A stretch of DNA of 64,000 nt, taken from the NCBI GenBank assembly GCA_021155855.1, contig JAJNAZ010000002.1, positions 62,001 to 126,000 of the forward strand. Reading direction: 5' to 3'. Shown here piece by piece: positions 33,732-42,160 of the stretch. Below the pieces are notes generated by a model. The model searched no databases. It was not told the origin of the DNA and worked only from the letters and a program-made list of their open reading frames with translations. Origin of the DNA: Solirubrobacterales bacterium. GTDB lineage: Bacteria > Actinomycetota > Thermoleophilia > Solirubrobacterales > 70-9. Position 1 is the first letter of the stretch, and every line of letters starts with the position of its first letter. Both the position numbers and the translations under genes were made by a program.

Positions 33732-34778
33732 ATGAGCCGCCCCGCCGCGCTCGAGCGCGTCCAGATCGCGGGCCTCGGCGACTCGACCGAGGATCTCGCA
33801 CAGCAGGCGCGAGCTGCCGAGGCTGCCGGAATCGACTGTGTCTGGGCGGTGGAGCTGTTTCGCAGCTCGCTGACGCAGGCGATGTGGCTGGCGGCGAGCA
33901 CCGAGACGGTCGGCGTCGCCACCGGGATCGCCTGGGCGTTCACCCGCAGCCCAATGATCCTCGCCCTCTCGGCGCTCGACATCGACGAGGTCTCGGGCGG
34001 ACGCTTCCGGCTTGGGCTCGGGGCCGGGGTCAAGCGCCTCAACGAGACCTGGCACGGGGTCGATTACGGGCGCCCGGCGCCGCATCTGCGCGAGACGGTG
34101 GAGGCGGTGCGCTTGATCGTCGAGAAGGCGGGCAGCGGCGAGCCGATCCGCTATCAGGGCACCTATCACGACATCGACATCAAGGGCTGGCTGCGCCCGC
34201 ACGCCAAGGTCCGCGAGGCGATCCCGATCTACACGGCGGCCGTGCAGAAGGGGATGGCGCGAGCCGCCGGCGACGTCGCCGACGGGATGATCGGCCACCC
34301 GATGTGCTCGATGCGCTGGCTCGACGAGGTCCTGGTGGCCAACTTCGAGCTCGGGCTCGGCCGCTCGGGGCGCGAGCGCGCCGGCTTCGACTTCTTGCCC
34401 ACCGTCTGCTGCGCTATCGACGAGGACGAGGCCGCGGCGATCGACGCGGCGCGCAGGACGGTCTGCTTCTACGCCACCGTGCGCACCTACGCACCGCTCT
34501 GGGAGATGCACGGCTTCGGCGACGCCGCGGCGGCGGTCGGCGCCGCCTTTCGCCGCGGGGACTTCGACGCCATGCCCGGTCACGTGCCGGACGAGATGGT
34601 CGACACCTACACGGCCGCCGGACCACTTGACAAGGTGCGTGAGCGGGTCGAGGCGGTGGCCGAGCGCGGCAACGGGATCTGGTTCACCCCGCCGACCTAC
34701 TTCCTCGCCCCGGAGCAGATCAGCGAGTACCAGCGCCGCATCGTCGACGCCTTCGCGCCCAACGGAGCGACCGTGTAA
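33732..34778 (+). CDS. LLM-class (F420-dependent type) oxidoreductase
   Basis: The 348-residue protein has the luciferase-like pattern: AAEAAGIDCVWAVELFRSSL, GVATGIAWAFTRSPMILALSALDIDEVSGGRFRLGLGAG and PIYTAAVQKGMARAAGDVADGMIGHP. This matches the TIGR03617-like F420-dependent group of actinobacteria (recalled, not searched). It follows the thiolase by 26 bp, so it is probably under the same palindromic operator and may act on an acyl-CoA or lipid intermediate. Confidence 0.88.
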   Translation: MSRPAALERVQIAGLGDSTEDLAQQARAAEAAGIDCVWAVELFRSSLTQAMWLAASTETVGVATGIAWAFTRSPMILALSALDIDEVSGGRFRLGLGAGVKRLNETWHGVDYGRPAPHLRETVEAVRLIVEKAGSGEPIRYQGTYHDIDIKGWLRPHAKVREAIPIYTAAVQKGMARAAGDVADGMIGHPMCSMRWLDEVLVANFELGLGRSGRERAGFDFLPTVCCAIDEDEAAAIDAARRTVCFYATVRTYAPLWEMHGFGDAAAAVGAAFRRGDFDAMPGHVPDEMVDTYTAAGPLDKVRERVEAVAERGNGIWFTPPTYFLAPEQISEYQRRIVDAFAPNGATV

Positions 34779-34808
34779 CGGAAACCCGCCGCCGACGACG
34801 AACGCGGC

Positions 34809-35984
34809 GTGGAGGAGATCTCGTTCCAAAACCTGCTGATCGTCGTCGCGGCGGGCTTCGCCGCCCCGCTGGCGCTCGGGCTGGTGCCGAGGTTCCGGCT
34901 GCCGGCGGTGGTGCTGGAGATCGTGATCGGGATCGTGATCGGGCCGGCGGTGCTCGGCTGGGTCGAGGTCGACGAGCCGGTCGAGGTCCTGGCTCTGGTC
35001 GGGCTCGCGTTCCTGCTCTTCCTCGCCGGGCTCGAGATCGATCTCTCGGCGCTGCGGGGGGCGCTTTTGCGCGCGGCCTCGCTCGGCTTTGCGCTCTCGC
35101 TCGCGCTCGCGCTCGCCGCCGGCTTCGTCCTCGATCTGGCGGGGATCGCGCAGGAGCCGCTGCTGATCGCGATCATCCTCGCCTCGACCTCGCTCGGGGT
35201 GGTCGTGCCGGTGCTGCAGGACTCGGGCGAGGTCTCGTCGCGCTTCGGCCAGCTCGTGATCGCGGCCGCGTCGATCGCTGACTTCGCCTCCGTGCTGCTG
35301 CTCACCCTGCTGTTCTCCGGCGAGTCGACCGGGATCGACGCGAAGCTGATCCTGATCGGGCTCTTCGTGCTCGTGATCGCGGCGGTCGCGGCGGGCGTCG
35401 CCGAAGCGGAGCGATCGCGCCGGATCTCGACCGCGCTCATCAGCCTCCAGGACACCAGCGCCCAGATCCGCGTCCGCGGTGCCTTCGTGTTGCTGATCGG
35501 GATGGTCGCGCTCGCCGAGCAGCTCGGCCTCGAGCTGATCCTGGGCGCCTTCGCCGCCGGCGCGATCCTCAACCATCTCGACATGGACCAGGGGATGACG
35601 CATCCGGAGTACCGTCGCAAGCTCGCCGCGGTCGGCTTCGGCGTCTTCATCCCGGTCTTCTTCGTCACCAGCGGCGTACGCTTCGACCTCGACGCGCTCT
35701 TCGCCTCCTCGACCGCGATCGCCTCGATCCCCGCCTTCCTCGCCGCCTTGCTGGTCGCCCGAGGGTTGCCGGCACTGCTCTACCGGGGCGAGCTCGACCG
35801 TCGCCGCCTGATCGCCGCCGCCCTGCTGCAGGCGACCTCGCTGCCGTTCATCGTCGCCGCCACCGCGATCGGCGAGGACCTCGGCCTGCTCGACGCCGCG
35901 ACCTCCGCCGGGTTCATCGCCGCGGGCCTCGTCTCGGTGCTCGTCTTCCCGCTGGCGGCGCTCTCGCTGCTGCGCTCGCGATAG
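34809..35984 (+). CDS. Cation:proton antiporter (CPA2 family)
   Basis: The 391-residue protein, starting at a GTG, has 10-12 membrane spans and the Na+/H+ exchanger pattern: VVLEIVIGIVIGPAVLGWVEV, LFLAGLEIDLSALRGALL, IIILASTSLGVVVPVLQD-type (AIILASTSLGVVVPVLQD) and LGAFAAGAILNHLD. No C-terminal TrkA domain is present, unlike KefC proteins. It exchanges Na+ or K+ for protons. It begins 30 bp after the LLM gene and may be cotranscribed, but a metabolic link is not clear. Confidence 0.9.
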   Translation: MEEISFQNLLIVVAAGFAAPLALGLVPRFRLPAVVLEIVIGIVIGPAVLGWVEVDEPVEVLALVGLAFLLFLAGLEIDLSALRGALLRAASLGFALSLALALAAGFVLDLAGIAQEPLLIAIILASTSLGVVVPVLQDSGEVSSRFGQLVIAAASIADFASVLLLTLLFSGESTGIDAKLILIGLFVLVIAAVAAGVAEAERSRRISTALISLQDTSAQIRVRGAFVLLIGMVALAEQLGLELILGAFAAGAILNHLDMDQGMTHPEYRRKLAAVGFGVFIPVFFVTSGVRFDLDALFASSTAIASIPAFLAALLVARGLPALLYRGELDRRRLIAAALLQATSLPFIVAATAIGEDLGLLDAATSAGFIAAGLVSVLVFPLAALSLLRSR

Positions 35985-36078
35985 GCGCTCGGCGGGCGAC
36001 ACTGCTGCCCCGCGGACGCCGATGAGTTTCGGCCCGGCGGAGGGTCCCTGAGGATGAAAACGCGACAGGAGGTGCCCA

Positions 36079-36840
36079 GTGCTGCTCGAGGGAAAGAACG
36101 CCGTCATCTACGGAGGAGCCGGCTCGATCGGCGGCGCGGTCGCGCGCGCCTTCGCGGGCGAGGGGGCGATCGTGCACCTCGCGGGGAGAACCCGGGAGAG
36201 CCTCGAGCAGGTCGCCGAGGCGATCCGCTCCGCCGGAGGGGGCGCCGAGACGATCCAGCTCGACGCCCTCGACGAGGCCGCGGTCGACGAGCATGCCGAG
36301 ACCGTCGCGGCGAGCGGCGGGCTCGACATCTCGTTCAACCTGATCACCCATCCCTACACGCACGGGGTCGCGCTTGTCGAGATGGATGCCGATGACTTCA
36401 TGGCCCCCGTGCAGACGGCCCTGCGGAGCATGTTCGTGACCGCGAGGGCCGCCGCCCGCCACATGATCGGGCAGCGATCCGGGGTCATCCTCGCTTTCGG
36501 CGGCCCCGGCGACCGCAGCGGCCCGATTCGGGATTACTTCCTCGGCGGCACGCAGGTCGCCTTCGACGCGATCGAGACCCTCCGCCGCCAGTTCGCGGTC
36601 GAGCTCGGCGAGCACGGGATCCGCGTGATCACGCTCGAGAGCGGCGGCGTGCCCGAGTCGCTCGACCAGGGAATCGAGGGCCGCGATGCGATCGTCGACC
36701 TGATCGAGGGACAGACGCTGCTCGGACGCGGCGCGACCCTAAAGGAGATCGGCGACGCGGCCGCCTTCGCCGCCTCCGACCGGGCCGGCGCGATGACCGC
36801 GGCGACGCTCAACGTCAGCGCCGGAGCGCTGATCGACTGA
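36079..36840 (+). CDS. SDR-family protein lacking the YxxxK motif
   Basis: The 253-residue protein starts at a GTG with AGGAGGTG 5 bases upstream. It has a Rossmann motif GGAGSIGGAVARAFAGEGA and the closing GAMTAATLNVSAGALID. Where SDR enzymes carry Ser and YxxxK, it reads GPIRDYFLGGTQVAFDAIETL, without a usable Lys. FNLITHPYTHG replaces the NNAG motif. It may be a non-catalytic or specialised reductase; many such divergent SDRs are known. It stands between the antiporter and a convergent methyltransferase. Confidence 0.82.
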   Translation: MLLEGKNAVIYGGAGSIGGAVARAFAGEGAIVHLAGRTRESLEQVAEAIRSAGGGAETIQLDALDEAAVDEHAETVAASGGLDISFNLITHPYTHGVALVEMDADDFMAPVQTALRSMFVTARAAARHMIGQRSGVILAFGGPGDRSGPIRDYFLGGTQVAFDAIETLRRQFAVELGEHGIRVITLESGGVPESLDQGIEGRDAIVDLIEGQTLLGRGATLKEIGDAAAFAASDRAGAMTAATLNVSAGALID

Positions 36841-36864
36841 CGGCGTTCGATCGTCGCCCGAGCG

Positions 36865-37665
36865 TCAGTCCGCCCCCGGCAGCCGGGCGCCGACGAACTG
36901 GACCATGCCCGAGAGCCGCCGGTGGAGACCGGTGAAGCCGCGTTGCTCCAAGGCCCCGACGATCTCGTCGCCCTCGAAGATCCTCATCCCGCTGGTCCGC
37001 TCGATCACCGGCTTCAACGGTCGCAGGGTGAGCTCCCGGCGGACCGAGGTCATCAACGCGATCCGACCACCGGGGCGCAGCACCCGCCGCATCTCGTCGA
37101 CGGCGGCGAACGGCCGGTCGAAGAGATGCAGCGCGGCGAAGCAGCTGGCCGCGTCGAAGCTCGCGTCGCGGAACGGCAGCGAGGTGGCGTCGGCGCGGAT
37201 CAGCACCAGGTTGCCCGGGTCCGAGTCCCGCAGCTCCGCGGCGCCGCGTTCGAGCATCGTCGGCGAGGCGTCGACGCCGACGACGAGGCCCCCGGGGCGC
37301 ACGGCGCGCGCGAACTCGCGCGAGAAGTTGCCCGGGCCACAGGCGAGATCGAGCACGACGTCGCCCTCGCCGAGCCCGAGCAGCAGGCGGGCGATCCGCA
37401 TCTCCTCGGCCATCCCCGGGCCCATCAAGCCCTTAGCGACCCGCCCGAGGGCCGGGCGCCAGAAGCGCTCGTAGATCGCCGGCACCAGCCGGGTGACCAT
37501 CAGGTCCTGGGTCACCCCGGTCGACTCGAGCTCGCGGTCGAGCAGATCGAGGTAGCCGGCGTCGTTGAGCCCCTGCTCCGCGGCCCTGGCCGCCGGCTCC
37601 GCGGCCAGCAGCGCTCGGGCCCGCTCCAGGGCGCCGGTCCCCGGTGTCGCGCCGGCGGCGGTCAC
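36865..37665 (-). CDS. Class I SAM-dependent methyltransferase
   Basis: The 266-residue protein has an N-terminal helical part, SAM motif I VLDLACGPGNFSREFA, acidic GVDASPTML, RADATSLPFRDASFDAASCFAALHLFDRP and MRRVLRPGGRIALM, as in methyltransferases of the MPBQ/MSBQ or UbiE type. The substrate is unknown, perhaps a quinone or lipid. It starts inside the stop of the preceding small gene (ATGA), so the two are translationally coupled. Confidence 0.9.
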   Translation of the reverse strand: MTAAGATPGTGALERARALLAAEPAARAAEQGLNDAGYLDLLDRELESTGVTQDLMVTRLVPAIYERFWRPALGRVAKGLMGPGMAEEMRIARLLLGLGEGDVVLDLACGPGNFSREFARAVRPGGLVVGVDASPTMLERGAAELRDSDPGNLVLIRADATSLPFRDASFDAASCFAALHLFDRPFAAVDEMRRVLRPGGRIALMTSVRRELTLRPLKPVIERTSGMRIFEGDEIVGALEQRGFTGLHRRLSGMVQFVGARLPGAD

Positions 37666-37895
37666 CCGCCGCCCCGCGGCTCGCCCGAGTGCTGCGCGAG
37701 GTCGGTCATCCGCTGGATCTGGCGCTCGCCCTCGACCCGCGCCGGGCTCCCGGGAGCGAGGGGCGCGATCAGGCGCTCGATCCGGTTACGGATCTGGAGC
37801 GCGAAGTGCGGGGTCGCCGGGCCCGAGAGAGCGCGAATGTCGTCGACGGTTACCTCGCGGCCGGAGAGGCGATCGGGTCGCTCGCTCTCGCTCAT
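37662..37895 (-). CDS. Small hypothetical protein coupled to the methyltransferase
   Basis: A 77-residue protein, MSESERPDRLSGREVTVDDI to the end, contains IRALSGPATPHFALQIRNRI, a short helical region with no recognised fold. The ATGA overlap with the methyltransferase gene and matching codon use suggest it is real. Family and function are not recognised. Confidence 0.6.
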   Translation of the reverse strand: MSESERPDRLSGREVTVDDIRALSGPATPHFALQIRNRIERLIAPLAPGSPARVEGERQIQRMTDLAQHSGEPRGGG

Positions 37896-37922
37896 CTGGC
37901 CATCTGGGTCGCGGTCGGAGTG

Positions 37923-39239
37923 CTAGTCGCTGCGGTTGTCGTCGGAGTCGGGCTGTGACTCCGGGGTTCCCGGCGGAGGTGTCAGCGAGCTCGCGCCGGA
38001 GCCGGACGTTACCGGTGCGACCTCCGCGATCTCGTCCACCTGGGCCTGGAAGTCGACCGACAGCGCCGAGGTGTCGCCGATCAGCCATAGGTGGTTGTAG
38101 AGGGCGCGAGTGGGGTCGTCCTCGTAACCGGGCTTCAGATCGAGCAGGTAACCGCGCAGGGCAGCGGGCACCGAGTCGGGGCTCTCGGTGAGCAGCAGCG
38201 GCCCCCAGGTTCCGCTCGCCGAGAGTGGCGCGGCCGCCGCCGCGTCGAGCGGCCGGGAGGCGTCGGCGATCACGAATCCGTGCCCCGGGTCGTTGATGTT
38301 CCAGCCGAAACTGCCGCTGGCGAAGCGCGCGAACTCGATCGCGTTGGCCACCGGGTCAGCGGCGCCGATCCGCTCAGCGCCCGGCGCCAGCTCCTCGATC
38401 TCCTCGAACGTGTTCGCGGAGATCGTCGACCGGGGGCCGAGCACGTACACGGGGACACCCTCATGTCGCTCGAGCGCCCTGATGGTCGGCTCCGGCACTC
38501 CCTTGCGCTGCACGTAGAGCACCGGGTCGCCGGACCGCGCCGCCCACCCGGCGGCGGGCATCGCGAACGCGGGGTCGTCCGAGCTCGCCAGCAGCAGGTG
38601 CTCGGGCTCGCCGGCCAGGCGCTCGCGCAGGCGCGTCAGCTCCGCGGCCAGCTCGGGCGGATTGAGGCCTCGGACCTCGCGCGTGTCGAGGTCGTCGGGG
38701 GAGGCTGCGTCGCCAATCGCGAACGCCTGCCGACCGGCGGTCTCGGCCGAGCCCTGCGGGTCCAGGGCACGCAGGGCGTTTTCGGTCAGCTCTCCGAGCT
38801 CACCGGAGTCGGTGAGCAGGATCGGCGCGCCGACCGGCTCGGCGACCAGCGAGGCGGCCGCGATCCCCGCCGGCCAGTCGGCGGCGTCGACGAGCGAAAC
38901 CGCGTCGGGCCCCGGCACGCCGCCGGTCGAGGGGTCGACGGCGAGCGCCACGGCGGCGGCGTCGGCGATCGGGTCGCGGCCGGCGACCCGGGTCGTGTTC
39001 TTGGTCGCGAAGGCGGGAAAGCCGAGGTCCTCGGTCCCCTCCGGCGCCGCCACCTCCCGGACGATGACCTCGGGCGTGGGCGCCGGGTCGGTGGCCTCGT
39101 CGTCGCCGTCGTCGCTCGCGAGCAGGTAGGCGGCCCCGCCCGCGGCCGCGACCAGCAGCACGGCACCGGCGAGCGCGAGGCGATGGTGGACCAACCAGCG
39201 CAGCGCGCGGGCGAGGGAGTCTCGAATCGAGCCCAGCAC
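37923..39239 (-). CDS. Membrane-anchored cell-wall-binding repeat 2 (CWB2) protein
   Basis: The 438-residue protein (GTG start) has one N-terminal membrane span (RLALAGAVLLVAAAGGAAYLL), an acidic Pro linker, then CWB2-like repeats: TRVAGRDPIADAAAVALAVD, PILLTDSGELGELTENAL, PVYVLGPRSTISANTFEEIE and a final segment with GFVIADASRPLDAAAAAPL. CWB2 domains bind anionic wall polymers in Gram-positive bacteria. It ends with a Ser/Thr/Pro tail. The anchored protein probably faces the cell wall; enzymatic activity is not seen. Confidence 0.85.
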   Translation of the reverse strand: MLGSIRDSLARALRWLVHHRLALAGAVLLVAAAGGAAYLLASDDGDDEATDPAPTPEVIVREVAAPEGTEDLGFPAFATKNTTRVAGRDPIADAAAVALAVDPSTGGVPGPDAVSLVDAADWPAGIAAASLVAEPVGAPILLTDSGELGELTENALRALDPQGSAETAGRQAFAIGDAASPDDLDTREVRGLNPPELAAELTRLRERLAGEPEHLLLASSDDPAFAMPAAGWAARSGDPVLYVQRKGVPEPTIRALERHEGVPVYVLGPRSTISANTFEEIEELAPGAERIGAADPVANAIEFARFASGSFGWNINDPGHGFVIADASRPLDAAAAAPLSASGTWGPLLLTESPDSVPAALRGYLLDLKPGYEDDPTRALYNHLWLIGDTSALSVDFQAQVDEIAEVAPVTSGSGASSLTPPPGTPESQPDSDDNRSD

Positions 39240-39302
39240 GGGCGCGGGAATTTAGACCACCGGCAGCGCGGCGCTTGACGGCGGTATATCCTTGGGCCTC
39301 GG

Positions 39303-39318
39303 TTGACTGACCAGTCAA
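39303..39318. promoter_or_regulatory. Palindromic operator upstream of acyl-CoA dehydrogenase
   Basis: TTGACT-GACC-AGTCAA forms a 6-bp-arm perfect palindrome with the same 4-base spacing as the thiolase operator at 32420-32441. It lies 40 bases before the dehydrogenase start. Confidence 0.7.
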
Positions 39319-39358
39319 TCGGTAGAAGCGAGAAGCCTTGCCAGGAGGTCCAGCAGCC

Positions 39359-40681
39359 GTGGATTTCGCACTCAACGACGAGCAGCTCGAGTTCAGGGCG
39401 AAGGTGCGGGGTTTCGCCGCCGACGTCATCCGCCCGGTCGCCGCCAAGCACGACGCCGAGGAGTCGACCCCCTACGAGGTGATCAAGGCCGCTCGCGAAC
39501 ACGGCCTGCACGGGATCGAGTACATGCGGCGGATGGGCTCGGACCCGGACGGGATGTTCGGGATCATCGCCGCTGAGGAGCTTCACTGGGGCTGCGCGGG
39601 GATCGCGCTCGCGATCTCGGGATCGGGCCTCGCCGCCGCCGGCCTCGCGGCCTCTGGCACCCCGGAGCAGATCGCGCGCTGGGTGCCCGAGTGCTTCGGC
39701 GCCGGCGACGAGATCAAGCTCGGCGCCTACGCGGTCACCGAGCCGCAGGCAGGGTCCGACGTCAAGAGCCTGCGCACGACCGCGCGGCGGGACGGGGACG
39801 AGTGGGTGCTCCACGGGACCAAGGTGTTCATCACCAACGGCGGGATCGCCGACGTCCACGTGGTCGTCGCCACCGTCGACCCCGCGCTCGGCCATCGCGG
39901 CCAGGCGTCATTCGTGGTCGAGAAGGGCACCCCGGGCCTGCGTCAGGGCAAGAAGGAGTCGAAGATCGGCATCCGCGCCTCGCACACCGCCGAAATCGTG
40001 CTCGAGGACTGCCGGATCCCGCTCGAGAACCTGCTCGGAGGGATGGACAAGCTCGAGCGCAAGCTCGACCGCGCTCGCTCGGGCGAGTCGTCCGGCCGTG
40101 CCTCGAACGCGCTCGCCACCTTCGAGCTGACGCGGCCGATCGTCGGCGCCTCGGCTCTCGGCATCGCCCAGGCCGCATATGAGTGGACGCTGGGGTACCT
40201 GGCGAACGGCGCGCTCGCGGTCGATCCGCTCGAGGTCGCGCTCGACGAGAGCTCCAGCGCCGGCCGCCCTCCGCTCGAGCGCCAGGGCAATCAGCAGGTG
40301 CTGGCCCAGGTCGCGACCGAGATCGAGGCGGCCCGGCTGCTCGTCCAGCGCGCCGCCTGGATGGGCCGCAACGGGATCCCGCTCACCGGGGGCCAGGGCT
40401 CGATGTCGAAGCTCAAGTCCGGCCAGGTGGCGGTCTGGGCGACGCGGACGCTGATGGACGTCGTCGGCCCGCACGCCTCCACCGCCGAGTGCCCGCTGGA
40501 GAAGTGGTTCCGCGACGCGAAGATCTACGAGCTCTTCGAGGGGACCGCGGAGATCCAGCGGCTGGTGATCTCTCGGATGCAGGTCGCCGAGTACGCGGAG
40601 CGGCTGCTGGAGGCGGCGGCGATCGCCGCCGAGGCGGCTGAGCCGCAGCTGGGCGGCTCCGTGTCGGCAACCGCCTCTTAG
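39359..40681 (+). CDS. Acyl-CoA dehydrogenase
   Basis: From the GTG at 39359 (AGGAGGTC 8 bases upstream) the protein is 440 residues, slightly long for the family. Motifs are VDFALNDEQLEFRAKVRGFA, KLGAYAVTEPQAGSDVKSLR, WVLHGTKVFITNGGIADV and the end motif ELFEGTAEIQRLVISR, where the Glu is near the catalytic-base region. It is FAD-dependent and introduces the alpha-beta double bond in acyl-CoA. A charged loop around residues 225-250 (KLERKLDRARSGESSGRAS) is an insertion. It sits behind a TetR-type palindrome like the thiolase. Confidence 0.93.
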   Translation: MDFALNDEQLEFRAKVRGFAADVIRPVAAKHDAEESTPYEVIKAAREHGLHGIEYMRRMGSDPDGMFGIIAAEELHWGCAGIALAISGSGLAAAGLAASGTPEQIARWVPECFGAGDEIKLGAYAVTEPQAGSDVKSLRTTARRDGDEWVLHGTKVFITNGGIADVHVVVATVDPALGHRGQASFVVEKGTPGLRQGKKESKIGIRASHTAEIVLEDCRIPLENLLGGMDKLERKLDRARSGESSGRASNALATFELTRPIVGASALGIAQAAYEWTLGYLANGALAVDPLEVALDESSSAGRPPLERQGNQQVLAQVATEIEAARLLVQRAAWMGRNGIPLTGGQGSMSKLKSGQVAVWATRTLMDVVGPHASTAECPLEKWFRDAKIYELFEGTAEIQRLVISRMQVAEYAERLLEAAAIAAEAAEPQLGGSVSATAS

Positions 40682-40759
40682 CGCTTGAAAACGAGCTTGC
40701 AGGGCTGAGCGAGCCGGCGCGCGGGCCTGCCGCCGGACGGCATCCTGCCTGTTACCCTG

Positions 40760-40897
40760 CGCGAGCAGATCGCCGAGTCCTCCCGGCCACGACCCGGGCG
40801 GAGCGGGGGAACCACCCGTAAGGGGCGAATGGCGTGGATCGAGGATCCATCAGCGCCTAGCGCGAGAGCGCGAGCCCGTCAGCTAACTCCGTAGGCG
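40760..40897 (+). ncRNA. Cyclic di-AMP (ydaO/yuaA-type) riboswitch
   Basis: The leader carries the conserved ydaO segments in order: CGCCGAGTCC (P1 5' side), GGGGGAACCAC, GGGGCGAAT and GAGCCCGTCAGCTAAC followed by TCCGTAGGCG, whose GGCG closes P1 with CGCC. It ends 8 bases before the M23 peptidase start. In actinobacteria this riboswitch commonly controls cell-wall hydrolases, lowering expression when c-di-AMP is high. No separate terminator hairpin is obvious, so translational or other control is possible. Confidence 0.85.
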
Positions 40898-40905
40898 AAC
40901 CCCAG

Positions 40906-42066
40906 ATGAGCACCGGCGACAACCGAACCTACCCCTCCGCGGGCGCGGCCGCGCTCGCGCTCGCGGGTGTGCTGCTTGCGCTCGGCCTCTGGGCGCGGGG
41001 CGCCGAGGGCCAGGATTTGCAGTCGCAGCTCGACTCCAAGCGCGCCCAGCTCGGCTCCGAGCAGGAGCGGGAGGGGGTGCTCTCGACCGAGCTCTCGCGT
41101 TACAACGACCGTCTCGACCAGCTCGCCGGCGAGGTCGCCGTGCTGCGCAACCGCGAGGCGATCGTGCAGGCGGAGCTCGACCGTGTCAAGGCGCAGTTGC
41201 GGCGCGAGAAGGATCGACTCGAGCAGCTCAAGCACCAGCTCTCGCGCTCGCTCAACGTCCTACGCCGGCGGCTGGTCTCGATTTACCGCTCCGACAGTCC
41301 CGACGTGCTCACGGTGATGCTCGAGGCCGACGGCTTCGACGACCTCGTCTCCCGGTATGAGTACCTGCGCCGGATCGAGGAGCAGGACGCCGACATCGTC
41401 GGCCGGGTGCGCGGCCTGCGCAACGAGTCGCGCGACACCGTCGAGCGGATCGAAGCGGCGCGCGACGAGATCGCCGCGCGCAAGGCGGAGCTCGTGCGCA
41501 CCCGGACTCAGCTCGAGGCGCGCGAGGCCGAGCTGGACGCGGTCCGCGACCGCAAGGCGTCCGCCCTCGACGAGGTCCATTCCGAGATCGAGCGGCTCGA
41601 GGGAGACATCAGCGATATCCAGGGGAAGATCCAGGCGCAGATCCAGGCCGCGTCGTCGACATCGGCGGCGCCGCTGCCCGCGGGCCCGATCCAGGGCGGC
41701 AGCGGCGGCTGGATCTGGCCCGTGAACGGCTCGGTCACCTCACCGTACGGCCCGCGATGGGGACGCATGCACGAGGGCATCGACATCTCGGCTCCCGCCG
41801 GCACGCCGATCCGCGCCGCCAACTCGGGCCAGGTGATCCTCGCGGCGCCGACGAGCGGCTACGGCAACTACACCTGCATCGACCACGGCGGCGGACTCTC
41901 CTCCTGCTATGCGCACCAGTCGAGCTATGCGACCAGCGTCGGGGCGAGCGTCAGCCAAGGAGACGTGATCGGCTACGTGGGCTGCACCGGCAGCTGCTTC
42001 GGCGACCACCTGCACTTCGAGATTCGGGTCAACGGGAGTGCGGTCGACCCGCTTGGGTACCTGTAG
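40906..42066 (+). CDS. M23-family murein hydrolase (EnvC/NlpD-like) with coiled coil
   Basis: The 386-residue protein has an N-terminal signal or anchor (AAALALAGVLLALGLWARG), two coiled-coil stretches (QLDSKRAQLGSEQEREGVLS; about residues 30-120 and 165-245) and a C-terminal LytM peptidase: HEGIDISAPAGTPI (zinc His and Asp) and HLHFEIR (zinc HxH). It should cleave peptidoglycan cross-links, or regulate amidases if degenerate; here the zinc residues look intact. It is preceded by the c-di-AMP riboswitch. After its TAG the same frame stays open for 38 codons. Confidence 0.92.
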   Translation: MSTGDNRTYPSAGAAALALAGVLLALGLWARGAEGQDLQSQLDSKRAQLGSEQEREGVLSTELSRYNDRLDQLAGEVAVLRNREAIVQAELDRVKAQLRREKDRLEQLKHQLSRSLNVLRRRLVSIYRSDSPDVLTVMLEADGFDDLVSRYEYLRRIEEQDADIVGRVRGLRNESRDTVERIEAARDEIAARKAELVRTRTQLEAREAELDAVRDRKASALDEVHSEIERLEGDISDIQGKIQAQIQAASSTSAAPLPAGPIQGGSGGWIWPVNGSVTSPYGPRWGRMHEGIDISAPAGTPIRAANSGQVILAAPTSGYGNYTCIDHGGGLSSCYAHQSSYATSVGASVSQGDVIGYVGCTGSCFGDHLHFEIRVNGSAVDPLGYL

Positions 42067-42160
42067 CGCGATCGGGTACAGCCGAAGACGCGCACCAAAT
42101 TCAAACCTGCAGGCCTACCGGGGACGACCAGCGGACCGGTCGGCAACGCCCTCGACGAGG

